Positions 1-10,100 of a stretch of 16,099 nt of DNA are shown here, piece by piece (within the stretch, counting starts at the first letter, position 1; every line of letters starts with the position of its first letter). The stretch comes from Hemicentrotus pulcherrimus (lineage: Eukaryota; Echinodermata; Echinoidea; Camarodonta; Strongylocentrotidae). The stretch spans positions 165,986 to 182,084 of the forward strand of contig BEXV01002033.1 in the NCBI GenBank assembly GCA_003118195.1, in the 5' to 3' direction. A program made the position numbers and the translations under genes. Under the pieces are notes generated by a model. It was not told where the DNA came from and ran no database searches. It saw only the letters and a program-made list of their open reading frames with translations.

Positions 1-138
1 GAAATACCATTAACCAGATTAGATGTATACAAAAACTCTTTTTTTCCACGCACAACCAGAGCATGGAATGATCTCGATTCGACATTAGTATCCCTGACTG
101 ACTCAGCAAAGTTTAAAGTAGCACTCCTTCCGAAATAA
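1..138 (+). mobile_element. C-terminal remnant of a non-LTR retrotransposon reverse transcriptase ORF
   Basis: Frame 1 is open from the first base to a TAA at 136-138 and encodes 45 residues. It contains YKNSFFPRTTRAWNDLD and then ...AKFKVALLPK before the stop. The pattern 'SFFPRT-x-R-x-WN-x-L' followed some 20 residues later by 'FK-x-x-L' is characteristic of the extreme C-terminus of the ORF2 (endonuclease/reverse transcriptase) of non-LTR elements of the CR1/L2/Jockey type. Only this tail is in the window; the catalytic part would lie upstream. The frame shown has no stop or shift, so the insertion may be fairly recent or the main body may continue outside. It is separate from the VWD/FN3 gene. 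Clade assignment is not possible from 45 residues. Confidence 0.72.
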
Positions 139-235
139 GTCCACCCTCTGCCACCACGACCTCCAGTTTGAATTCCACTAGGAATCTTTTGGAGGAACAA
201 CAGCCAAGTACCAAGTACCAAATATACAGATTACC
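139..235 (+). other. Probable 3' UTR of the retrotransposon remnant
   Basis: These about 100 bases follow the reverse transcriptase stop codon directly and contain no ORF. They include a small direct duplication (ccaagtaccaagtacca, about 204-220). The next segment is a different repeat family, so the retroelement 3' end is probably interrupted or joined here. The assignment is inference from position only. Confidence 0.35.
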
Positions 236-436
236 ATCTTGCAGAGCCAATGAACTGATTAGATTTTAGGGTCATCAGGTCAAAGGTCATGGGCCTCATT
301 ATGTATGCCTATAAATAGCTTGTGAGTGCATTATCATTAAAAAACCGACAGATGGATTACAATCAACTTGAATTTTAAAAATTGCTGTATGGTGGAGGCA
401 TCATTTTCGACTGCACGCAGTCATAATTCCATCTAG
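236..436 (+). mobile_element. 5'-truncated copy of the Helitron-like repeat also found at 11937-13099
   Basis: The segment starting 'tcttgcagagccaatgaact' matches the monomers of the large repeat at 12030-13000. It continues into the same 3' end: 'ggaggcatcatt', the near-palindrome GACTGC-AC-GCAGTC (410-422), then attccat-CTAG at 433-436 followed by T. A hairpin 10-12 bases before a terminal CTAG, with T after it, is the standard 3' end of Helitron transposons. It contains one perfect AGGTCAAAGGTCA (277-289). Only one partial monomer is present, so the copy lacks the 5' end and the tandem array. Confidence 0.6.
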
Positions 437-720
437 TTTTTAAATGATTTTTTTTTTTAATGTGTTAGAGCATTAAAAACTGAGAAATATCAGCCCAAAG
501 AGTCAGGGGGAGGGAAGAAAAGAAAAGAAAAAAAAAAGTTTTGGATCTAAAGTCTAAAGGACAATACAACATCTTTTTTAAAGTCCTAATATCAGAACTC
601 TAGAGGTCCCCAGTCTATGTAAAACAGTTTTTATTTCATGATTATCATTTGAATTCCACCATCTTTCTTGACAAAGAAACCCCCCTCCATCATCCACACA
701 AATGTCTGTAATCCATGAAA
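437..720. other. Non-coding flank, nothing recognised
   Basis: AT-rich sequence with homopolymer runs (T9 near 450-459, A-rich purine tract 510-540). I see no ORF of note, no RNA gene and no clear repeat. If the gene continues upstream, as the phase of exon 1 requires, this is the 3' part of an intron. Confidence 0.5.
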
Positions 721-721
721 C

Positions 722-900
722 ACAAATCAATGGCACAGCAGATGATACTTAACTCTGACACCATTTCGTCTTTCAATGTTTGACCACTGATGGACAAGAT
801 TATTCAGGCCTTCCAAGCAAATTGTGTTTACACGTTGGTCACCTCTAATTGCACAAATAGCACCACTGATAACACTGTACACCACAGCTAATACTTTATT
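722..900 (+). pseudogene. Decayed tandem duplicates of the first VWD exon
   Basis: The segment 760-895 is a degenerate copy of about 905-1073, the start of the VWD exon with its intron border. Shared stretches include 'gtgtttacacgttggtcacc' (822-841 against 1006-1025) and gatgg-caagattat. The splice acceptor tttcAG has become tttcAA (775-776), an in-frame TGA follows, about 40 bases including the GDPHYVTF codons are missing, and extra bases shift the frame before 'gtgtttacac'. Upstream, 'aaatcaatggcac-agcagat' (725-744) resembles 'gcatcaatggcacctcagat' of the real exon, which suggests a third, even more worn partial copy. The spacing is about 146 bp, so this looks like an old tandem duplication. 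It cannot be spliced as a normal VWD exon. Confidence 0.65.
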
Positions 901-922
901 CCTATACCATTATATCTTTCAG

Positions 923-1146
923 TGTATGACCTTCAAGTGTGCACCATCTATGGTGACCCACATTATGTCACCTTTGATGGGCAAGATTATACCTTCCAAG
1001 GAGAATGTGTTTACACGTTGGTCACCTCTGATTGCATCAATGGCACCTCAGATAACACCTTCAGCGTCACGGCTACAGCAGCAAAGGATAGTGACACAGA
1101 CAGCTTCTCATACACCAGGGAACTTGTTGTGAATGTTGAGGGACTG
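923..1146 (+). CDS. Exon 1: N-terminal part of the VWD domain
   Basis: The acceptor is tatctttcAG at 921-922 and the donor is GTGAGT at 1147. The exon begins with two bases of a split codon (phase 1) and ends in phase 0. It encodes [20 protein letters not shown] and onward for 75 residues. The pattern C-x-x-x-GDPHY-x-TFDG is the hallmark start of a VWD domain (for example C-x-x-x-GDPHY-x-TFDG in VWF and tectorins). Later residues carry the expected Cys pair ([11 protein letters not shown]) and a glycosylation site (NGTS). A genuine start codon is upstream of this exon, since the frame is open through the acceptor. Degenerate copies of this exon lie just upstream (722-900). Confidence 0.9.
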
Positions 1147-4100
1147 GTGAGTACAGTAATATAGTGTTGCAGAATTTCAAGAGTCTTTACAGAGTACTGG
1201 TAGGTTATTCCTGAAAAAATTGAATTGAATTGAAAGTTCATTTGTCCTGACACTAAATTATTCTGGATTTTTTTTTGCTTGGTGGTAGAGAAGTTTGACA
1301 ATGCAGTTTCGTAATTGGTTACTATTTAAGTCAGTATTTCAAACATCCTTAAGCAGACATGATGACATATACAAAATATATTACAATCTTGTTTGAATTG
1401 TCATTTTTGCAATCGCTTCTATGAAATGTTATTGAGCTTCTTTATTTGTTCTTTAGATGATAGATTTCCATAGAAATGTAAAATCCTAAAGACAAAATTA
1501 TGAAATATCAATGTGTTTGACTTGTTTCATTTCTCTAAAGAGATGTTTTTAGAGAATACAGGCTGAAATCTTTCTTTTAAAAATTGCTCTTTCATTTATA
1601 ATGTTTTGAGAAGCTTTTAGATGTTGCCAAATTCATAACGCACAAACTCATGCCTTGTTTATTTCATTTAAACTTCTCATCTCCCTTTCTGTTGACATAT
1701 CTAGGCTATCACCATGACAACTACCGATATCTTCCTTGACGGTGTTCATGTCAATGTTCCTTTCTACAAGAACAATGTATACTTTACGCAGAGTGGAGAA
1801 TATAAGGTATAGACTACATTTCATGTGCATCTATTTACCCACCTCCACATATCTTACCATGCCTGTACATTTACAGGCACTGTTCCTTTATTGAAGGCAA
1901 CTCATATTATCATTAATGGTTAATGAGCTTATATGTTTAAGATTAGCTCAAGAGTGTGAAAAAATATTTGTACAAAGAAAAAAGGATTTTGTTTGAGATT
2001 CATTATATTTGATGTCTTCTTTTTCCCCCTTTTTTTTTGTAAGGGGGGGGGAGGGGGGTACATATGTTTTTTAGAGGGAATGTTCTGTGAATTTTTTAGC
2101 ATATTGACAAACAAGGATATTGTTCACACTATCTCTCAAAGATTTTTCAAAGATGGCAACTGGTGTTCTTTGAAGTATATGTATACTTTAATTATTTATT
2201 GTTATTGTTGTATTCTCATTTTTTTCTGCATATTCCTCCTTTACTCCCTCTTCCATTCCCTTTCTCTTTTTACACTATTGGTGCGTTGCAAGAAGGTTGC
2301 AATCGATTGCAAATCCCCCAAATCGAGTGTAAGTCTTTCTTGCAATGCCCCATTAGTAAAAAAAAAGAGAGAGAGAAAGAGAGGGGGAGAATAAAAGATA
2401 GATCCAATTAAATTAATTTAATTGTTAAAACTTTGATCCTAACAAAATCCTATGAAATTTAGGAGACTAGTGGGGCATTGCAAGAAAGTTGAGTTGCAAT
2501 TGATTGCAAATATCAGTCGCAACTTTCTTGCAACGCCCCATTATGCCATATGGCTCTTCTTGTCTCCATCTACCACTCTCAATGCTCTCTTACACCTGAC
2601 CCTGTCTCTCTGGCGTTTAACCGTCTACCGATCTCTCTCTGTTTCTCTCTCTCCAGGTTGTGATGACAGACTCTGATCTGGCAGTGAGATGGGATGGAGT
2701 GAGCACAGCCGAGGTGTGGCTCTCTGAGTACTACGCCGGCAGTGTATGTGGACTGTGTGGCAATCTGGACGGTGATGCTAACAATGATTTCACTAAACCA
2801 AATGGATCTGAGGTGAGTAATGCAAGTCTCTCCCTCTCCCTGATTAGATATCAGAGACTAAGTTCTTTGTATATAATGCTTTGTGTGAAGATCATGTAAT
2901 TATAATTTACTAATTAATGATTGAAGTTGCAAGTTTCTATTTATTGATGAGACGGCACCATACTTTTGATAAGCTTTATTACACCATACTTACTTTAAAA
3001 AAATTATTAAAAATTGTGCTATCAATATATGTATTCAGTATATCTATCAAGAAAGTAGCTACTTTCAAAGGGTTGGTATAAGTAACAGGGCCCTCGGTGT
3101 TTGGCACTTCCTTGTTCCTATGGAAGGTTGATTGGATGCCGGTAATATATAAAAATGAGAAGATACTTTGCCTTGAACATTAATGAGCATTAATGAACAT
3201 TAATGAACATTAATGAGCATTAATGAAAATGTGTAAATGGACCTGTGCGATTTTTTTGTGTCTTTTGGATGGTATTTATCAGATTATCAAAAAATTTATG
3301 TTTTTAATACGAAAATTATTTTTTAAAGAATGTGGTGATCATCTATTCTTTATTTTGTTTTCATTTTTAAAAAATGTATTTTCTATTTGAATTGAAAATT
3401 TCATTCACATATATCTTGTTATCATTAGGGATAATTCTTGAATGACCCGTTATTTCATGCGGATACCAATTAATTTGTATCTATCTATTTTGTTTTTGCT
3501 GCTGTTATTTGTTTCATTTTTACCAAACAGGGCCTCATGGAAGACCACCGTAAATTGGTGATATGTGCCACCCTGTATAAAAATCAGAAATAAATAAATA
3601 CATGAATAAATGTATTGTGTTTATCACTTGAAATATCTTCATGTAGGCATCATCCATTGAAGACTTTGGAGACAGCTGGAGTGATGGGGCTCTCTCCTGC
3701 CCTGCGACACCTACAGACACTAACCCTTGTGCTACAGATGCAACCCTTAGGGATAATGCAGTCACGCAGTGCTCAAATTACCTCAATGATACAAGTAAGT
3801 TTTATAGTTTTATGTGGATTTACTGTTAATTTGTCTTTTGGGGTCAGTATTTATCATGAACCCAGAGGTACATGAAGCATGTAAGAGTACTACCCTTTTG
3901 TCTTTGTGCAATAAATAAACCCATACTCCTTGTCTTGTAAAGGTGTTAAAATCCCTCTGTGATGGGGCTATGATTGTGTTTATTGAAAAAGTATGATGTA
4001 ATTTGTCATTAAGTTTACCGCAGAGACCAATGGCACTAGATGCATGAATAAACTTACACTTTTCAACCAATTGTCCGCAGTCTTCTTTTACTGAGGAATT

Positions 4101-7100
4101 CCATTCAATTTATTTTGTTATTCAAATATTGTGAGTTACCATTGACAGAAAGATGTGACATATGTATGAATGTATCTTTACTCAATAATGATTGACCTCT
4201 TTTCTCTCTCTCTTTCTCTCTCTCTTTTTCTCTCTCTCTTTTTCTCTCTTTCTCTCTCTTTCTCTCTCTCTTTTCTCCTTCCAGATGTATTTGGTGATTG
4301 CTATTCGACTGTCACCCTGGATCCATACTATGAGAGCTGTCTGTATGACATGTGTGCAACAAACCTGAATAGCTCAGTCTTGTGTAACATCATTGAGGTG
4401 TATGCTACACGCTGCCAGCTCCAGACAGATTGGAAGCGTAATGTAGACGGTCCCTGTTGTAAGTTTTGTTTACCACTTATAGTGTCACTTCTTGACAAAG
4501 AATGAGTCTCAATATTGATGATATTCCTGATAACATTCCTTTGTTACCTGAGAGAAGGGGTGAATGTTCTGACCACATTTTTTTCCTTTCATCTATTACA
4601 TGCATTCTGTGCATTGTGGAGATTCAATTTTTAATGCAAGCTTTTAAATTTACTCATTAGTTTCATTATTGCTATTATTGTTATCATTATTGTTGTATTT
4701 TCTTTGTATCCTCGAATTTATATATTGTTTATGTTGCTTGTATATGTATATCACTCGCCAGTGGAGAGCAAACTTCAGTATTTTTGAAATCAGATAATAA
4801 ATTATCTTGAATCTTGAATCTTGACGACTTAGATGAAGGGAATTAGGTTTTATAGCCATCGTGGTATGTGTATAGTTTACAAATATAATTGGCCCACATC
4901 TGCTTCAGACATAATCATACTTTCTATTTACAAAATGGAAGGATCAGTGTCATGTGATATTAATTATATCATGCAACTTCTGAGTCTAAATGACATTTCA
5001 ATATACTCAAGTAGGCAATATCTTAAAAAAAGTCTTTAGAATATTATGCTGTACAAAAATTTCACAATGATTATATGTGAAAATCTTTCATGAGTTTGGT
5101 TTCAGGTGCAAAACCAATATCTCAATAACATATGTTCTATCCATCATTGGCTAGAATGCATACGTTGGATTGCGAATCAATGCTTATTTTTTACACAAAA
5201 CCTTAAAAAATTAACATCTATTATTGTTCATTCGTTTCCTTTTTACAATAACACTCCAGCTTACGACTGTCCAGCAAACTCAGTGTACAGTTCTTGTGTG
5301 ACAGAATGTCCATCGTCCTGCGCTGACCTAGGAACTGTTGATCAGTGTACCAGTCTAGATCTTGGTTGCACATCTGGATGTGTGTGTGAGGAAGGGTTCG
5401 TGTACGAGGATGACCAGTGTACAGTGGCTAGCCTGTGTGGGTGCACGTACGATGAACTGTATTTCAAGGTAAGCATTTGCTAGTATTAATTTTTTTTAAT
5501 TATTGTTCTCTTAATATTAATTGCAACTCTTTATGGACCTGGAGTCCTTGGACCAAGACCATGAGCAAACTTTGTAACATTCATTTGGGATTACGATGAG
5601 GGTCTCAAATTTGAGACACTTACAGAACTCGCTGAGTATCATTGGTAATCTGTCCCCATTGTCATTCTATTTGTCGATACAATTAAGAGGGACCTAACAA
5701 TTTTTATATAGTCCTGCAGATCCTATAGTCCAGGGTCCAGACCACAGTTAATCACTAGTCACTAACTGCTCCCCTCTGTCATTCCATTCTATAGAGCAAT
5801 GAGGAGTACATCCCAGATGGATGTGGCCAGCGTTGCGTGTGCGATGGTTTGTCACACATGATGTCCTGTGAATCCACCCAGTGTGCCTTCAATGGAGTCT
5901 GTGAGATCAAGGATGGCACCAGAGCCTGCTACTGTCAAGATTCAACCGATGGTGCTACCTGCTACAATGCAACAGGTAATCAGAGTCTCTCTATTCCCAC
6001 GGATGAGTTTTTTGTGAGTTAATGACTGACCCTGTGGTCTGTATTACTGTCAGATAGCTGCCTCCTGCTACAAAGCAGCTCGTAATTACCTTACCATTTT
6101 CAAAAGTAAAAGACTACTGGTAGGGAACATTAAGATAAAACAAGGGCCTTAGGTGGATTTTCCTTTTAGCTTCAGTTCCATAACAAAAGCAAGACAAATG
6201 AATGTTATGGAGTTAAAGTTGCTTTTATGTATTCCTGTAATGATTGTTCTTGTGCTACTTGTTTATATTCTAAAGATTATGTGTAAGTGTGCCAATCATA
6301 GGATAATCTTTTTTTAATTTGATCAAGAATGGTATTGCCTGCTAGGAAATAAGGAGTTTCAGAGGTAAGCTTTTTTTTCCATTGAGAATAAACCTCTAAA
6401 AGTGATAGTAAATAACCAATCCAAAGAATTTGATTTCACCCTAATGGAGCATTTTACGTGTACCATATTCTTCTTCCTATCCTTCTGCAGTGGATTACAC
6501 CATCACCCTTGACCAGGCCACATGGTCCACACTGACCCTCACCTGGACAACTGACCAAGAGGTAACATCAGTCATTGTCCAGTACAGATTCCTGGGTGAA
6601 GAGGTCTGGTCTAACAGCTCCACTGTTGATGCGACCAGACAGATTATCATTCTTGATGGCTTGACTTCATCACAGTCGTACCAAATTAGATTGGTGTTTG
6701 TAGGAGACTCCTTCTACACGAGGTCCTCCCTTGAGGTGTTTGATACATGCGCACCTGGAGTGCAGGGGCCAGAGTGTGCAACAGGTGAGTTGAGAGTAAC
6801 GTCTGGTTAGAGCCAAAAGGGTATTGGCTCATATATTCTTTAACACAGAGTTAGTGCCCCTTCGGCCCTCACCACACAATGTACATGCTGGTCGTTGGAT
6901 GCTATGCAGTCAGCATGGTGGTGGATGTTTCATGGTCAAACTTAGTTACATCTGTACTAATGTCAAATTATGTCAAGACCCTGACAGAGTGTTATAAATA
7001 GATGTGCAAGAGAAAGAATTCAGCTTGTTTACCATAGAGAACTTATATTTACACAAAGTTATTTTATTTTCAATTTGAAGATGCATGCCCTATGAGGCAC

Positions 7101-10100
7101 ATGCAGAAGGACCAATTTTATGCTGGCAGAATATTAGTTGCATGTTGTTTTGCTCGTGTGATGCATTTTCGACTCACATTCCCATTTTTTACACTTGGAA
7201 CTATACTTAAACCGCTCACATACTTCATATTTATACTGTTAATATATATACCTTGATCGATAGATTACAGCAGCACAAGTGCATATGACTTCAATCTAGT
7301 GTACGCCACCAGTGCCTCCCTAGAGCTTGAGTGGACCCTACCCGCAATCACCGAGATCCAGTGGGTGCACCTCCAGTTCCGTGAGTCCTCCACGGACCCT
7401 TGGAGCAACGGCACGCTCCTTGAAAGCACAGTGACATCAGACATCATCCAGGGCCTGAGTGAACTATCCAGTTACCAGGTGCAAGTGGCCATTGGACTGT
7501 CCAGTGGGGAGCAGGCGGAGAGTGCTGTACTGACCTTGCTGACCTGTGCTGGTGGGACAGTTGGTCTCAACTGTGAAGGAGGTAATGATGCTCCTGCCTT
7601 GATGGTGTAATGTAGACTTACGTGTATTAGTTTCTGTTGTGGAAAGATCGCCTCTGGGAGATACCAAATAAATGGTCTATATAGCCATCTGGTCTCTATT
7701 TTATACCAGTCACATGTTTCAAAGGAAATGGAGAATGTGATCTTTATATATTTTCCAATAAGAACATCTTTAACACTAAGTAAATATGTTAGCGTGGATG
7801 TGTCCAAACAGACATTTTGCTGACACAACTATGCAGATTCAGAAGTAGATTAAAATGGATGAGAGCCTCATGAGCTGAATCATTAGAAAACTAGATGGCT
7901 TTACTCTCTCTCCCATACAAGTATATTTCTTCATTAGCGACTCATAAGTTAGGTATTCTATATTGCTGTTCTGCCCATGATCGCTATACATTGTATGTAA
8001 GCTACATACATGTACAGTGCAATGATTTACTTAAAACAGTATCACTTATCTGACACAAAATCTAGAATTGTGCTGTATCATTGAGCTCTGTTGGCAGATT
8101 CATCCTTTTAACTCTTACCCTGCCATAATGAATACAGCCTAATGCCACAGGGCTAATCCCCATTGTGCCAAGCCTCAAATCCCCCTATGCCAAGTCTATT
8201 TGAGATAATCGGATTAACCTGATGGTACTATTAATAGCACGTGCAAAACACTAGGTACAGTGCAAAGGACATGAACAATAACTGCTATGACGAATGCGAG
8301 CATGCATGCACTAAGCAGATAAGCTGTAGCTCACTCGAATGAATGAAGCAGCCAATTGATAACGCGCTCGCATGTACAAAGCTCTGTAACGGTAGCATGC
8401 AAGCAGCCTTATGGCAGGATATGAGTAAATGTTGAATTAACCTGGAATTGATTAAGATGGATTATCTTCTTTCTTTTCTGTGATGCTAGATGTCCCCATT
8501 GATTCCATTGTGGACACGGTCAGCAGCGATTTTGTGATCGTCACCTGGACAGTGTATGTGACCGTTTCGCAAGTAGCTGTCCAGCACCGTGTCGCGACCT
8601 CCCCGCAGGCTCGTGTTCTCATCACCGCCGATGGCTGGACCGAGGAGCCATCAGTGCCCGCTGATCGTGGGTTGTACAACATAGAGGGACTGGAACCCGG
8701 AGTGACCTATGACTACCGTCTCAAACTGATCAACGATACTCAGGAGCAGTTTGGAGAGACTAATCAGGTTACACTCTGTCCTGACGGATTCCAGGGAGCC
8801 AATTGTGAAATCAGTAAGTGTGATATTAGAGTCTTTTTGAATTCAGCTAATGCCAACGTTTTGTGTTTTTCTATAATATGCCAACTACCAGTATGTGCAT
8901 ATCCGATACCTTTTCTGTAATGGCAATCAATTTTTTCAAAGTCTGTAGTAAAACTTAACTTCTTTTTGTTTTTCTTATGCCATTATACATGTATCGGACT
9001 CTTTTAAAAAGTAATTTATTAAAAAATTAAAACAAACAGTTCACTAGAGTGACGCAATATTGCAAAACTGTATGGGATTGAAAAACATCCTTTTAAATCA
9101 AAGTACATTTAAATGTGTTATTCTCAGTAACGGTGTCTTCCCTTGTAATTGCGATAAAATCATTATACTTATTCAAATACTTGTCTATTAATCTCAAGTT
9201 CTCCTGCACTACTCTTTATGCATTTCTCCAGACTATGCCGAACTTGGAGCATATGACGTCCGTCTTGTGGAAGCGATGGTCACATCACTCAATGTCACCT
9301 GGCAGACGACCGTTTCCATCCTCTGGTCACAGGTCCAGTACAAGCGTACCTCCGATACCTCTGACGTCTGGCTGGCTACTAATCAGCTCCAGCCCTTGGA
9401 GACAGGGATGCTCCTGACCCCCTTGGCGGAGGACACAGCATACAGTGTTAGGGTTCTGGTGACCAGGACGGATGCATCTTCCACCATTAGTGATGTGGTC
9501 CAGATGAAGACTTGCGTGGCAGGATTTAGAGGTCTCAACTGTGAGATTGGTAAGTGCATGAAATTTGTTTAGGTTTAATAGGAGCTCAGGACTAGTGTGA
9601 TATATTGTTTGCAGGATGAATTCATCAATTGCTTAATTTCACTTAACCATTATACACATTTACTTCCAGAAGATGCTTCATTTTTAGAAGGTTTGCAAGA
9701 ACATTAAAAATTTAGTTCAGGAATTTAGAAACTAGATGGCTACTCCAAAAGAGCCTACCTGGTATATGGAATCAGAGAATTCAGTAGTTAATTGATTAAC
9801 ATTATATCTGTTTCCCTCTAATTCAACATTTTTTCTTTGTAGATCGACTTATAGGACATTAAAAGGTCAAACTTTTTGCTCTGTGCTATCTTTATTAATT
9901 ATTCCGAAATTTCCTTCCTTATTTGTTAACGTAGTTAAGAAGTTTAGCCAAGAGTAAACACCGTCATAAGTTATTTCTTCCTCTCTTTCATATAAGAAAT
10001 CCCAGTTGTTACCACCATACCAAGCCCTACCACCATGCAGACCTCACCACCTACTGAACCTTCCACGATGGGTCCTACCACGCCCTCTATTAGCACACCC

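Larger units (their letters stand above)
1807..2656 (+). other. Intron 2: poly-G tract, pyrimidine tracts and two small palindromic elements
   Basis: The intron contains a G9-A-G6 run at 2043-2058, a pyrimidine-rich part at 2215-2275, a purine-rich part at 2358-2390 and two MITE-like hairpins described separately. It ends in a strong CT-rich tract and ctctccAG. No coding sequence or RNA gene is evident. Confidence 0.6.

Noticed and set aside
824..1132. 102-codon ORF across the duplicate and live VWD exon
   Set aside because: It is in a shifted frame relative to the real VWD frame; its internal repeat only reflects the DNA duplication.
2043..2058. G-quadruplex at the G9-A-G6 run
   Set aside because: Homopolymeric G runs may form such structures, but the usual four separated G-tracts are absent and a simple poly-G slippage tract explains it.
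1993..2394. 133-codon ORF on the + strand
   Set aside because: It runs through a poly-G tract and pyrimidine and purine repeats in intron 2, has low-complexity composition and no domain; it also spans a MITE copy.
5534..5739. Possible inverted-repeat element in intron 6
   Set aside because: Only about 13 bases pair with several mismatches and there is no target-site duplication.
7472..7828. 118-codon ORF on the minus strand
   Set aside because: It overlaps FN3 exon 9 on the opposite strand and continues into an intron; a shadow of the coding exon.
7885..9745. Repeated 'aaactagatggct' at about 7888 and 9730 as Helitron ends on the minus strand
   Set aside because: The match to the complement of the Helitron end stops after about 10 bases and the hairpin is absent.
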